DNA of 36,954 nt from Clostridia bacterium (GCA_017516825.1 JAFXBC010000077.1:1-36954); one strand, 5' to 3'; positions 7,201 through 13,020 are shown, counted from the stretch's first letter. Numbers and translations: made by a program. Notes: a model not told the origin generated them from the sequence alone.

Positions 7201-8533
7201 GCAGGATGTCTCCCTCGTAAACGGTGTATCCCGTATCGGGGGAGCCTGTCAGATGCCCCAGCCCGCCGTCGGTACCGTCCAGCCAGACGGTACAGCGGCT
7301 GGTCATACCTAAGGAATACACCGCGGCCTCGGATTGATTTTGGGTCACCTGGAAGACGCCTGCTTGGGGGTTCAGCTTGGCGTAATCGGAATTGCTTCGG
7401 ATCCGAATGCCGGAGCCGCTTACCACCGGTACACTGGTGTACGCACCGGTGGTGGTGACGCTGGCCCCGTTACCGGAGAAGGCGTGCATATAACGGCCGG
7501 TCTTCAGGTTTTTGATCAGATAGGCAGTGCCGGATCGGGTAAACGACCAAAGCAGGGAATCCGGGTCAGCCGAATCGGTGCTGATGTTGCCGCCGGCATC
7601 CACGGTGATGGGAACTGCGTTTCCGTTCCCGTCAAAGGCGTAGGCGTCCGCTCCGTTGGTGGTGTAGACCACGAACAGATTGTCACCGGTGAACAGGGAG
7701 GTGTCGTAATTGACCTTCTTTGCAATCACGCTCGCGGTATCCAGAACCGTTATCCCGTCGGCCGCAGGCACGATGCCGTAACCCAGGATGGCGGGGTCAT
7801 GGAGCTCGTAGCGGGTCTCCTTTACGGCGTTTTCCAGATCGCCTTGGATCACGGTGACGGTGGTACCGTCCACTTCGGTGATCACGGCTACCGCATCGGC
7901 TCTCATAGCGTCTCCCGAGCGAAGGAACAGGATGTTTCCTGCCTCCGGAACGCCCTCCGCGGCGGTTTGGTAAAGCCCTTCCGCTTCCCATTCCACCCGC
8001 ATGGATTCAGCCCCTGCATTCATGGGCAGATCCGCGGCGCCGCCGTACTCCAGACAGAAGGAGACGAACATGGCCGACCAATCGCCGTAGGGATTGCCGT
8101 ACCATTGGCCGTAGCGGGTAATGCCCCGCCGAACCCCGTTGACGTCTACCTGGAAGTTCAGCGTGCTTTCCGTGTAGCCCAATTGGGAGCGGGCTACCAA
8201 GATCACGTTGGCTTTCGTGGTGGGTCCCCGAACCATATCCGACAGCGTCATCTCCCAATCGTCCTCGGTCTCCAGATCGGCGTTGATGTTGCTGTAACAG
8301 CCGGGAACGTGGGTGTGCTCCTCCAGGGTGCATCCAACGCAATCCGACGAGTGCATATGCTCCTCCTTGCCGCAGAAGGCCTCACCGGCAATCCCGATGC
8401 CGGTGAGCTTCAAGCTCCAGAAGACCACCAGGATCACCAAAAGGGAAAGCTGCAGTATGATCTGCCGCAATCTGTGCCGATGGTGATTGCTTCTATTCCA
8501 TTGTGTCAAAAGAGAATCTGTTTTTTCGGACAA
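4280..8533 (-). CDS. Giant pilus-tip adhesin with pseudo-CHAP, fibro-slime and CnaB domains, LPSTG anchor
   Basis: This protein of about 1417 residues is secreted and sorted by LPSTG (1379-1383), then a membrane segment and an RKKERR tail. In order: a signal/membrane segment (about 24-48); a Cys/His-rich segment (54-79: C54, H59, H61, C65, C68, H73, H75, C79); a CHAP-like domain (about 105-255); an InlB/Flg_new-like repeat ending ADW (about 458-490); a PA14-like fibro-slime domain with FSGDDDLWVLIDG near 772-784; a SpaA/CnaB domain (about 859-1001) with YYIKETGPP; a CnaB starting VQVVKHWQD near 1010; an unassigned beta-rich insert (about 1110-1235); and a last CnaB from LSVSKNW. The CHAP site reads DWSAMFVSF with Ser153 for the catalytic Cys, and DAVAVIT with Ala214 for the His. 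Start choice: GGAGG is only one base from the ATG at 8539 but seven from the TTG at 8533, so TTG is favoured; a further TTG lies at 8554. Confidence 0.88.
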   Translation of the reverse strand: MSEKTDSLLTQWNRSNHHRHRLRQIILQLSLLVILVVFWSLKLTGIGIAGEAFCGKEEHMHSSDCVGCTLEEHTHVPGCYSNINADLETEDDWEMTLSDMVRGPTTKANVILVARSQLGYTESTLNFQVDVNGVRRGITRYGQWYGNPYGDWSAMFVSFCLEYGGAADLPMNAGAESMRVEWEAEGLYQTAAEGVPEAGNILFLRSGDAMRADAVAVITEVDGTTVTVIQGDLENAVKETRYELHDPAILGYGIVPAADGITVLDTASVIAKKVNYDTSLFTGDNLFVVYTTNGADAYAFDGNGNAVPITVDAGGNISTDSADPDSLLWSFTRSGTAYLIKNLKTGRYMHAFSGNGASVTTTGAYTSVPVVSGSGIRIRSNSDYAKLNPQAGVFQVTQNQSEAAVYSLGMTSRCTVWLDGTDGGLGHLTGSPDTGYTVYEGDILRLPTEWTSPSKYSYKLRGWYDVTNSRYYAPGADMKVTGNAVLYADWVAATYDIGQFNAQVADTVSTNSFITTHMFDYNYLFNVHSARAQVTVDASGHSETWSMISSGNVPFGNRPTLDFIFVDNDSGGLLCIPNNRSNHNIYPGEGVVTPGIYTSALGDLLFSTDNLYDPVTGTGVVGKNYLGTGDHLFQIMDDPGDEHYGYYYYDSKRNAASYNQSRGRFYVYDYLSATSDAIGGSYSDFLPLNSPYVNTNGKTVGSYHYDGVDGEYAGIPHYRYDSKYNSGDYNSPNNVQADYAYGMRSDIRFYLPNVPGIGGNKDLYGNDMQFQFSGDDDLWVLIDGIPVLDIGGIHGAESGMIDFSTGVITVQGEQTGTLMDLGIGAGDHTMTILYLERGSSLSNCSIYFNLAPRFSLQLQKEDVLTRELLNGTRFSVYEDLACTLPVALWESEEAYHLDMQDGIPDQAKNTFTVKDGVATLWGLGSGNTYYIKETGPPSAEGYGLARGIIRLTLEKKGVTTYHVDVIDEADGTKPSGGFTVHGIHIDEATKTMYVTVTNAPETVTEVTTVQVVKHWQDTKDHSRDYITVYLTVTDPDGTVRRIREITLSDENQWMYVWTNLPKYDYDALTEVRYGIEESYESGYYSTVRKVTELQITSTKWAEALTFQNGQTYVLWTANGYLSTRNNDADTGYTWVDMDTAVSSPNALWTATVINGKVKLTNGVGQTITFYYGGGSPTDFYARIGAPGSNDRQEFSYSNRNGGLQFYYQQGWNSYYLANSMNGSGKFGYSTNANNSLIFKPYTKITTTTTVEAGDWAYQITNTPLAADNETSLSVSKNWVLPEGYSSKLYEEFAVTVRLMANGMDTGRSITLTLKNNWQGVFQGLPYKDASGNVIVYTVTEVWEKDLWVSSYGAIQSSGGSPPTYSTVITNTYHPGGPELPSTGSFARLAYTLCGAGIMLVALAYGIGSGRKKERRMQ

Positions 8534-8568
8534 GACCATACCTCCTTTCCCCAAATAGTTGCGAAGTA

Positions 8569-9165
8569 TCAGTCTATGAATTCAAAGTCCGATAAGGGCC
8601 AGAATTTACAGAAAATTTTGCCGACGATCTGATCCTCCGGAATACAGCCGATCACACTGCTGCGGCTGTCCACAGAGGTCTCTCTCTGGTCTCCCATAAC
8701 GAAATAACAATTTTCGGGCACCTGGTAGGGGAAGGTCACGTCACACTCTCCCAAGGCCTTCTTGGTGACGTAGGGCTCCTCCAAGGGCTCGCCGTTCAAG
8801 AAAACAGTGCCGTCCGGTTCGATCCAGATGTAATCCCCGGGGGTGGCGATCACCCGCTTGACCAGTATTTTATTAGAGTAATAAAAGGCGCACAAGTCCC
8901 CGGTCTCCATCTCCTTCTTCTTTACCAGAAGAACGATGTCCCCGTCCCGCAGGGCGGGCTCCATGCTGGTGCCTGCGATCTGAAGTACGGGAAGCACCAA
9001 CGTGGCAACCAAGGCCGCCACGGCCGCCACCACGATGAGGGCGTTTACCGTGCTGCGCAGAAGCTTGCGGAATCTCCGCTTATAACGCTCCCGCTTCAAT
9101 TCGTTTTGCAGGGCGTCTACCGGGGGAAGCTCCTGCATGATCTCTTTTTCCGTATGCTTCTTCAT
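8569..9165 (-). CDS. lepB: Signal peptidase I
   Basis: A 198-residue membrane serine protease that removes Sec signal peptides outside the membrane. One N-terminal membrane helix (about 39-62) is followed by box B GTSMEP with the nucleophile S67, the general-base lysine K103 in LVKRVIA, box D (GDYIWIEPDG and FLNGEPLEEPYV) and box E MGDQRETSVDSR. All expected residues are present. A dedicated signal peptidase inside pilus loci is common and is often needed for pilin processing or tip-protein incorporation. Its start overlaps the stop of the coiled-coil gene by four bases (ATGA). The gene symbol is by family; the housekeeping copy may be elsewhere. Confidence 0.93.
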   Translation of the reverse strand: MKKHTEKEIMQELPPVDALQNELKRERYKRRFRKLLRSTVNALIVVAAVAALVATLVLPVLQIAGTSMEPALRDGDIVLLVKKKEMETGDLCAFYYSNKILVKRVIATPGDYIWIEPDGTVFLNGEPLEEPYVTKKALGECDVTFPYQVPENCYFVMGDQRETSVDSRSSVIGCIPEDQIVGKIFCKFWPLSDFEFID

Positions 9166-9461
9166 ACCTGCTCTTCATCCTTTGGGCAGGGCGTTTCTGC
9201 CTGCCTGATGATCTCCTCGGCCCGCTTTTTTGCCTCGGCAAGATACAGATCCGCCGCTTGCTGTGCAGCTTGAAAAACTCCGCTCAGCTCCAGGGAGGCC
9301 TCCGCAATGGAGCCCAGAGAGGATATTCTGATCTCGTATTCCGTTAACTGCTTTTCCTTCTGCTCCAGAAGCATCTGCAGCTGATCGGCTCGCTGGGTCT
9401 GGGCCAACAGCAATTCCAACAGCTGGTATCGATTCAGCTTTTTCAGTTCCTTTTCGGTCAT
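9162..9461 (-). CDS. Small coiled-coil protein, first gene of the pilus operon
   Basis: This 99-residue charged protein has no signal peptide or membrane segment. Residues 1-50 (EKELKKLNRYQLLELLLAQ and on) are a predicted coiled coil; the second half has a SLGSIAEASLELSGVFQAAQ segment followed by another helix rich in Ala, Glu and Lys. I recall similar short proteins next to signal peptidase and CnaB genes in Clostridia, often under the doubtful name 'DNA repair protein', but no function is established to my knowledge. GGAAGGAGG stands seven bases before the ATG. Being first and coupled to the signal peptidase suggests a cytoplasmic scaffold or regulator of pilus export; this is inference. 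Confidence 0.75.
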   Translation of the reverse strand: MTEKELKKLNRYQLLELLLAQTQRADQLQMLLEQKEKQLTEYEIRISSLGSIAEASLELSGVFQAAQQAADLYLAEAKKRAEEIIRQAETPCPKDEEQV

Positions 9462-9490
9462 TCAAAATTCCTCCTTCCCTTCCTTGTGGG

Positions 9491-9541
9491 TAAAAAAAGT
9501 AAAGCCATCTGAGAGGTATGGAAACTCATATCTCACAGATG
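9491..9541 (-). promoter_or_regulatory. Attenuator-like hairpin in the pilus operon leader
   Basis: Between the operon promoter and its first gene, an imperfect stem (CATCTG...CAGATG, arms 9506-9520 and 9526-9541) is followed on the minus strand by GGCTTTACTTTTTTT. A hairpin plus T-tract inside a 5' leader is the hallmark of a transcription attenuator. No ligand or antiterminator could be assigned. Confidence 0.55.
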
Positions 9542-9684
9542 ACCGATGGTATTTTGAAAGCGGCACGGCGCAAAAAGGCACAGTTGTTCCGCGACCGTTG
9601 TAAAACGTTCTACCGAAAATGAATAAATCCCCATTTTTAGCCGCCCCCTTCTTCAAAAATGCAGATATATATAAGGACTTCAAC

Positions 9685-9713
9685 AGTATAGCACATTCTT
9701 TTGTGTTTTTCAA
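9685..9713 (-). promoter_or_regulatory. Sigma-A promoter of the pilus operon
   Basis: On the minus strand: -35 TTGAAA (9708-9713), a 17-base spacer, and -10 TATACT (9685-9690) preceded by TGC (extended -10). Predicted start is near 9678, giving an untranslated leader of about 215 nt before the ATG at 9461. Confidence 0.75.
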
Positions 9714-9800
9714 CCCGTTTCGTGAATTATTATTGGAATTCTCCTTGCTTTTTTGAAAAAACCGCATTTTTACAATTCTTTTGGAATCTGAACGCCGGAC

Positions 9801-9945
9801 CCTTCTTTTTCCTAAATAAGTTTTGAGGATTTTCAAGGGACTTTTTCAAAAGTCCCTTGAATGGGGTCAAGGGGCAACGCCCCTTGCACCGTTCCTTGCA
9901 AACAAAAACCGATGAAGGCGTTTTTCCCTCATCGGTATCCTTTCT
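9801..9945. repeat. 145-bp hairpin-rich intergenic repeat, copy 1
   Basis: It matches 10995-11139 at about 96% by eye (roughly six substitutions and one indel). It contains three stem-loops: a perfect 13-bp stem at about 9835-9862 (TCAAGGGACTTTT and its complement), CAAGGGGC/GCCCCTTG, and CCGATGA/TCATCGG. The short frames across it (such as minus 9462-9836 and 9730-10026) are not considered genes. Confidence 0.85.
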
Positions 9946-9949
9946 ATAG

Positions 9950-10001
9950 CCTCCCTCCGGGAGGGAGGGGGACCACCGCAGGTGGTGGTGGGAGCCCGCG
10001 A
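9950..10001. repeat. GC-rich palindromic intergenic repeat
   Basis: Two adjacent palindromes, CTCCCTC/GAGGGAG and ACCACC/GGTGGT, in a purine-skewed stretch. Such elements are dispersed in many Clostridia genomes (recollection, not a search). No gene is visible here; the block from 9837 to 10182 holds only such repeats. Confidence 0.5.
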
Positions 10002-10091
10002 GCATCCAAAGCAACGTCCTTTTCAAACTCGTCTGTTCGATCCTCCCGCAGCCTATTGCTGCAGGGTATATTCCTCAATTCAGTCGACGCA

Positions 10092-10146
10092 CCAAAGGCT
10101 GCCCCTGGAAGGGGGAGCTGTCGGCGTCAGCCGACTGAGGGGGTTG
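10092..10146. repeat. Second GC-rich dispersed intergenic repeat
   Basis: Contains the stems CCCCT/AGGGG and GTCGGC/GCCGAC and ends in GAGGGGG. It resembles the widely dispersed 'AGTCGGC...GCCGACAGCTCCCCC' type of intergenic element of Ruminococcaceae. Only one copy is in this window, so its repeat status rests on recollection. Confidence 0.45.
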
Positions 10147-10182
10147 ATCCAAAGGCCAAACTAACAATTCACTTCTTGCTAC

Positions 10183-10212
10183 AAAAAACCGCTCTGCGAA
10201 AACACAGAGCGG
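10183..10212 (-). terminator. Intrinsic terminator of the RHH gene
   Basis: Stem CCGCTCTG/CAGAGCGG with an 8-base loop, followed on the minus strand by TTTTTT, seven bases after the stop codon. One half of the same stem survives next to the insertion sequence end at 264-272. Confidence 0.85.
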
Positions 10213-10258
10213 ATACAATCATTTACGAGTGGGTTTTACGTTGGCGGAAGGGGTGATA
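10204..10258. repeat. 55-bp direct repeat, copy 2 (partner at 264-318)
   Basis: The intact counterpart of the repeat at 264-318; here it is the 3' end of a complete RHH gene and half of its terminator. Confidence 0.8.
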
Positions 10259-10419
10259 TCCCCATCAATCGGGCCGTTGGCATCTTCGAATGCTTTGATG
10301 CTTTGTCTGATCAAAACAAGCACCTGGCTGTTTACGCTTCTGCCTTCATAGTCCGCGATATAAGACAACTTGTTCAGCATTTCCTCTTCAATTCTGATAG
10401 AAACACTCTTGATAGCCAT
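10219..10419 (-). CDS. Ribbon-helix-helix (Arc/CopG-type) DNA-binding protein
   Basis: This 66-residue protein opens with the RHH pattern: a short strand (KSVSIRIE, about 4-11), helix 1 (EEMLNKLSYIADYEG) and helix 2 beginning at SVNSQVLVLIRQSIKAF. Such proteins bind DNA as dimers through the strand and often serve as antitoxins or plasmid/phage repressors. No toxin gene adjoins it; the nearest neighbour is the divergent SLOG-type gene, with 111 bases between them, so it may control that gene and itself. GAGGTGA lies four bases before the ATG. The C-terminal 12 residues are duplicated at 279-317, beyond the pilus locus. Confidence 0.75.
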   Translation of the reverse strand: MAIKSVSIRIEEEMLNKLSYIADYEGRSVNSQVLVLIRQSIKAFEDANGPIDGDITPSANVKPTRK

Positions 10420-10469
10420 AAAATCACCTCAAAATAAACATATTATATATTTATTTTAGAGTTATTATG

Positions 10470-10478
10470 TGCTATAAT
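10470..10478 (+). promoter_or_regulatory. Extended -10 promoter for the SLOG-type gene
   Basis: TGCTATAAT at 10470-10478 is an exact extended -10; no good -35 (TTTATT at the right distance). The surrounding 70 bases are very AT-rich and also serve as the upstream region of the divergent RHH gene (an ATTATA on the plus strand at 10442-10447 could be its -10). Confidence 0.5.
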
Positions 10479-10530
10479 GTTGTGAATGGATATATAGTAT
10501 ATCTAAAATATTTTTGAGGTATTTTCTATT

Positions 10531-11013
10531 ATGGATGAAAAGAGATCAACCACCGCCTGCTTCTTCGGACACAGAGCCATCGATGAAACCGAGGACTTAA
10601 AAAGAAGCCTCACTGCCGCCATAGAGAACCTGATCACCGCAGAAGAGGTAGATACCTTTCTGTTCGGCAGTAAAAGCCGTTTCGACAGCCTTTGCCTGGA
10701 GCTTGTCACCGCCTTGAAAGAAAAATATCCTTACCTGAAGCGGGTGTACGTCCGTGCGGAATACCCCGAGATCACCGAGGAATACAAAGCCTACCTCCTG
10801 CGCTCCTACGAGGATACCTACTATCCCGAAAAGCTGCGGAACACAGGGAAAGCCGCCTACGTGGAACGGAACAGGGAGCTGATCGACAGAAGCCGTTTCT
10901 GCATCATTTATTACAGCGAAACGCATTCCCCCGCTACCCGCAAAAGCGGCACCAAGGCGGCCCTTGACTACGCCGTGAAAAAGGAACGCCAAATCCTTCT
11001 TTTTCCGAAATAA
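10531..11013 (+). CDS. SLOG/YpsA-like (DUF1273-type) Rossmann protein
   Basis: This 160-residue protein opens with TTACFFGHR, the first strand and GHR motif of the SLOG (SMF/DprA-LOG) superfamily, followed by FLFGSKSRFDSLCLE and a long LVTALKEKYPYLK helix. The late ERNRELIDRSRFCIIYY segment is also typical. Members are thought to bind nucleotides or nucleotide-derived ligands; some stand-alone ones have prophage or stress contexts, but this gene's role is unknown. GAGGT about eleven bases before the ATG is a modest ribosome site. The last five codons and stop lie inside the dispersed repeat 10995-11139. Confidence 0.65.
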   Translation: MDEKRSTTACFFGHRAIDETEDLKRSLTAAIENLITAEEVDTFLFGSKSRFDSLCLELVTALKEKYPYLKRVYVRAEYPEITEEYKAYLLRSYEDTYYPEKLRNTGKAAYVERNRELIDRSRFCIIYYSETHSPATRKSGTKAALDYAVKKERQILLFPK

Positions 11014-11139
11014 GTTTTGAGGATTTTCAAGGGGCTTTTTCAAAAGTCCCTTGAATGGGGTCAAGGGGCAACGCCCCTTGCACCGTTCCTTACAAACAAA
11101 AACCGATGAAGGCGCTGTTCCCTCATCGGTTTCCTTTTA
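10995..11139. repeat. 145-bp hairpin-rich intergenic repeat, copy 2
   Basis: Near-identical to 9801-9945. It fills exactly the space between two convergent genes: it begins inside the last codons of the SLOG gene and ends on the stop codon of the AraC-type gene. The first stem has a G-T wobble here (GGGGC against GTCCC), so pairing is kept. Confidence 0.85.
11098..11138. terminator. Bidirectional terminator inside the repeat
   Basis: CCGATGA/TCATCGG stem with AAAAA on the left and TTTCCTTTT on the right, so T-rich tracts follow in both directions. It serves the convergent SLOG-type and AraC-type genes. Confidence 0.65.
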
Positions 11140-12105
11140 TCTGCTTTTCTTCACGGGGCGGATATACTTCCAGAAACGCTCCGTGTCGTGGAAGAAATAG
11201 AACAGCCTGCCCTCCGTCAGATCCAATTCGTACCCGCTGGCGGGGTAATCAAATTCTGCCATGGCTTTTTCGATCTTAGCCTCCACCGCGCCGTTTTGGG
11301 TCTCGTAATCAAAGGGCCCGTGTTCAAAGACTAAATATTCTCCCTCCGGCACGTCCGTCAACAGCATTCCCTTCGGCACCTCTCCGCGGTAGTCACAGGG
11401 CAACCGTACCCCGTAGCACTCCGCCAAGGGGATCCCCCAAGAACAGATCCTTCCCGCAGGGGTGTTGAGAAAGGCCATGATCTGCCCGCTTCCACTGTCC
11501 GACCCCGCACCGCCCAAGTCGTCCAGCTTGTTTCCAATGCTGTCCAAAAGACCGCACACCGTCTCGCAGTCCTGCCCGGGGATCAATGCCTGCTTCTGCC
11601 AGAAATCCCAATAGCCGATACTTTCGTAGTTACGGATATGCAAAAACTTATGGGCGGGAATGGTAACGAAGTAGGTCTTCACCTCGTTTGCCTCGCCGTC
11701 CCCCCAGCCGCCGTTTTCCAAAAGATAGCAGTCCAAAGGGCTGATCACCGTGCGGAGAACCACGGGGGCGGGATGCTCCCGATACTCACTGGGGGTCACG
11801 CCGTAGGAATCCTTGAAAGCCCGTGTAAACGCCTCGTGGGAAGAAAAGCCGTAGTCCAACGCGATCTCCAAAATTCCCCTCCGGGAGTCTCTCAATTCCT
11901 TAAGAGCAAACGCCAGCCGCCTGCCCTGCAGATATGCCCGCAAGGTCATCCCCGAGACTTGCCGAAACTTTCTGGAAACGTATGCGGGGGAATATCCCAG
12001 CTTGTCCGCCAAGGTCACCAGGGTAACCCTTTCGTCCTTCTTTTCCCGAATGCAATTATCCACCTCACGGGAGATGGTCTGAATATGTCTGTGCCATTGG
12101 TTCAT
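11137..12105 (-). CDS. AraC-family regulator with GyrI-like effector domain
   Basis: This 322-residue regulator has its DNA-binding AraC/XylS double helix-turn-helix at the N-terminus: VTLVTLADKLGYSPAYVSRKF (about 27-47) and ILEIALDYGFSSHEAFTRAFK near 78-98, followed by the usual YGVTPSEYR. The rest (about 140-320) matches the GyrI-like small-molecule-binding fold attached to many AraC proteins of Firmicutes (YFVTIPAHKFLHIRNYES, then DVPEGEYLVFEHGPF). The reading frame is open to 12252, but that extension crosses the -35/-10 of the pnuC promoter. The ATG at 12105, preceded by AAAGGACGG, is the better start. The target is unknown; the divergent pnuC is a possibility. Confidence 0.88.
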   Translation of the reverse strand: MNQWHRHIQTISREVDNCIREKKDERVTLVTLADKLGYSPAYVSRKFRQVSGMTLRAYLQGRRLAFALKELRDSRRGILEIALDYGFSSHEAFTRAFKDSYGVTPSEYREHPAPVVLRTVISPLDCYLLENGGWGDGEANEVKTYFVTIPAHKFLHIRNYESIGYWDFWQKQALIPGQDCETVCGLLDSIGNKLDDLGGAGSDSGSGQIMAFLNTPAGRICSWGIPLAECYGVRLPCDYRGEVPKGMLLTDVPEGEYLVFEHGPFDYETQNGAVEAKIEKAMAEFDYPASGYELDLTEGRLFYFFHDTERFWKYIRPVKKSR

Positions 12106-12178
12106 GGAAAGCACCGTCCTTTCTGCTTTCATGATAGCAGAAATTTTTCTTTTTCGCTTGATGTTTTTTGTTTTCCTC

Positions 12179-12207
12179 TTGCATTTCCACGGGAAATATG
12201 CTATACT
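12179..12207 (+). promoter_or_regulatory. Promoter of pnuC
   Basis: -35 TTGCAT (12179-12184), 17-base spacer, -10 TATACT (12202-12207) with TGC in front. Transcription should start near 12214, leaving a leader of about 105 nt. Confidence 0.75.
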
Positions 12208-12213
12208 CCCATC

Positions 12214-12306
12214 CATGAATACAACTGCCACCGGGTAGGAAATGCAAGGCATTCGTTTGCGTATCGTTAGGTCTTAGAAGATACGCAGTACGGATGTTTC
12301 TTTTTT
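12214..12306 (+). promoter_or_regulatory. Candidate riboswitch/attenuator in the pnuC leader
   Basis: From the predicted start, a compact fold can form: GAAT (12217-12220) with ATTC (12251-12254) enclosing CTGCC (12225-12229) with GGTAG (12234-12238). An overlapping terminator forms from CATTCGT (12250-12256) with ACGGATG (12290-12296) stacked on TGCGTATC (12258-12265) with GATACGCA (12280-12287), followed at once by TTTCTTTTTT. ATTC is shared, so the outer aptamer stem and the lower terminator stem exclude each other. Short riboswitches sensing NAD+ (class II) are known upstream of pnuC; whether this belongs to that class could not be checked. Confidence 0.6.
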
Positions 12307-12318
12307 GGGAGGCTTACG

Positions 12319-13008
12319 ATGAAAAAACTGCTTACGTACTTCACCAAAGGGGAGTTGCTCCTTTGGGGCTTGTCCACGGGACTGATCCTGTTGTTCTTTC
12401 TGCTGTTTGACAGGGAAAACTACCTCACCTTGGCCGCCTCTCTGCTGGGCGCCGCCGCACTGATCTTCACCGCAAAGGGGAACCCGTTTGGACAGTTTTT
12501 GATGATCCTGTTCGGCATCCTCTACGGCATCATCTCATGGGGCTTTGCTTATTACGGGGAAATGATCACCTATTTGGGCATGACCGCCCCCATGGCGCTG
12601 TTCGCCCTGATCGCATGGATGAAGAACCCCTACAAGGGCAACCGCGCACAGGTGAAGGTGAATCGTCTCACAGGCAGGGAAGTGGTGTGGATGCTCCTTC
12701 TCACCGCAGTCGTGACCTTTGTGTTCTACCTGATCTTAGCATTTTTCAACACCGCAAACCTTGCCCCCAGCACCCTGTCCGTTTCCACCAGCTTTATCGC
12801 CGTGTACCTCACCTTCCGCCGTTCCCCCTGCTACGCCTTGGCCTACGCCGCAAACGACCTGGTGCTGATCCTTCTGTGGGTGCTGGCAAGCTTTGAGGAC
12901 GTCTCCTATCTTTCCGTCACCGTATGCTTCGTTATGTTTCTGGCAAACGACCTCTACGGGTTTTACAATTGGCGCAAAATGGAAAAACAGCAAGCCGCAG
13001 GGAAGTGA
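12319..13008 (+). CDS. pnuC: Nicotinamide riboside transporter PnuC
   Basis: This 229-residue membrane protein has about seven hydrophobic helices and PnuC-family signatures: NPFGQFLMILFGILYGIISW, AYAANDLVLILLW, and FLANDLYGFYNWRKM at the C-terminus (aromatic and Asn residues line the vitamin pathway in the family). PnuC carries nicotinamide riboside across the membrane by facilitated diffusion; trapping needs a cytoplasmic kinase not seen here. Relatives PnuT and PnuX carry thiamine or riboflavin, so the substrate is inferred. GGGAGG lies six bases before the ATG, right after the T-run of the leader terminator. Confidence 0.88.
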   Translation: MKKLLTYFTKGELLLWGLSTGLILLFFLLFDRENYLTLAASLLGAAALIFTAKGNPFGQFLMILFGILYGIISWGFAYYGEMITYLGMTAPMALFALIAWMKNPYKGNRAQVKVNRLTGREVVWMLLLTAVVTFVFYLILAFFNTANLAPSTLSVSTSFIAVYLTFRRSPCYALAYAANDLVLILLWVLASFEDVSYLSVTVCFVMFLANDLYGFYNWRKMEKQQAAGK

Positions 13009-13020
13009 CCCCCGCGGCTT
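12992..13020 (+). terminator. Terminator after pnuC (convergent junction)
   Basis: AAGCCGC/GCGGCTT stem spanning the pnuC stop, with inner GGG/CCC pairing, then TCCTTATTTC. It sits between pnuC and the convergent MmcQ-type gene. Confidence 0.55.

Noticed and set aside
5846..8632. Long plus-strand frames opposite the adhesin
   Set aside because: Val/Gly-rich mirror frames of the adhesin with no family motifs.
9481..9600. c-di-GMP-I riboswitch on the plus strand (AAAGCC and CCGATGG pieces seen)
   Set aside because: The pieces are in the wrong arrangement and no plus-strand gene follows.
9462..9836. 124-codon minus-strand frame upstream of the coiled-coil gene
   Set aside because: It crosses the pilus promoter, leader hairpin and dispersed repeat, and its composition is not protein-like.
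9730..10026. Short frames in both strands across 9730-10256
   Set aside because: They translate hairpin-rich repeats; the same peptide pieces reappear at the second repeat copy, showing repeat content, not coding.
12106..12252. N-terminal extension of the AraC-type regulator
   Set aside because: It covers the divergent pnuC promoter and adds no family-like sequence.
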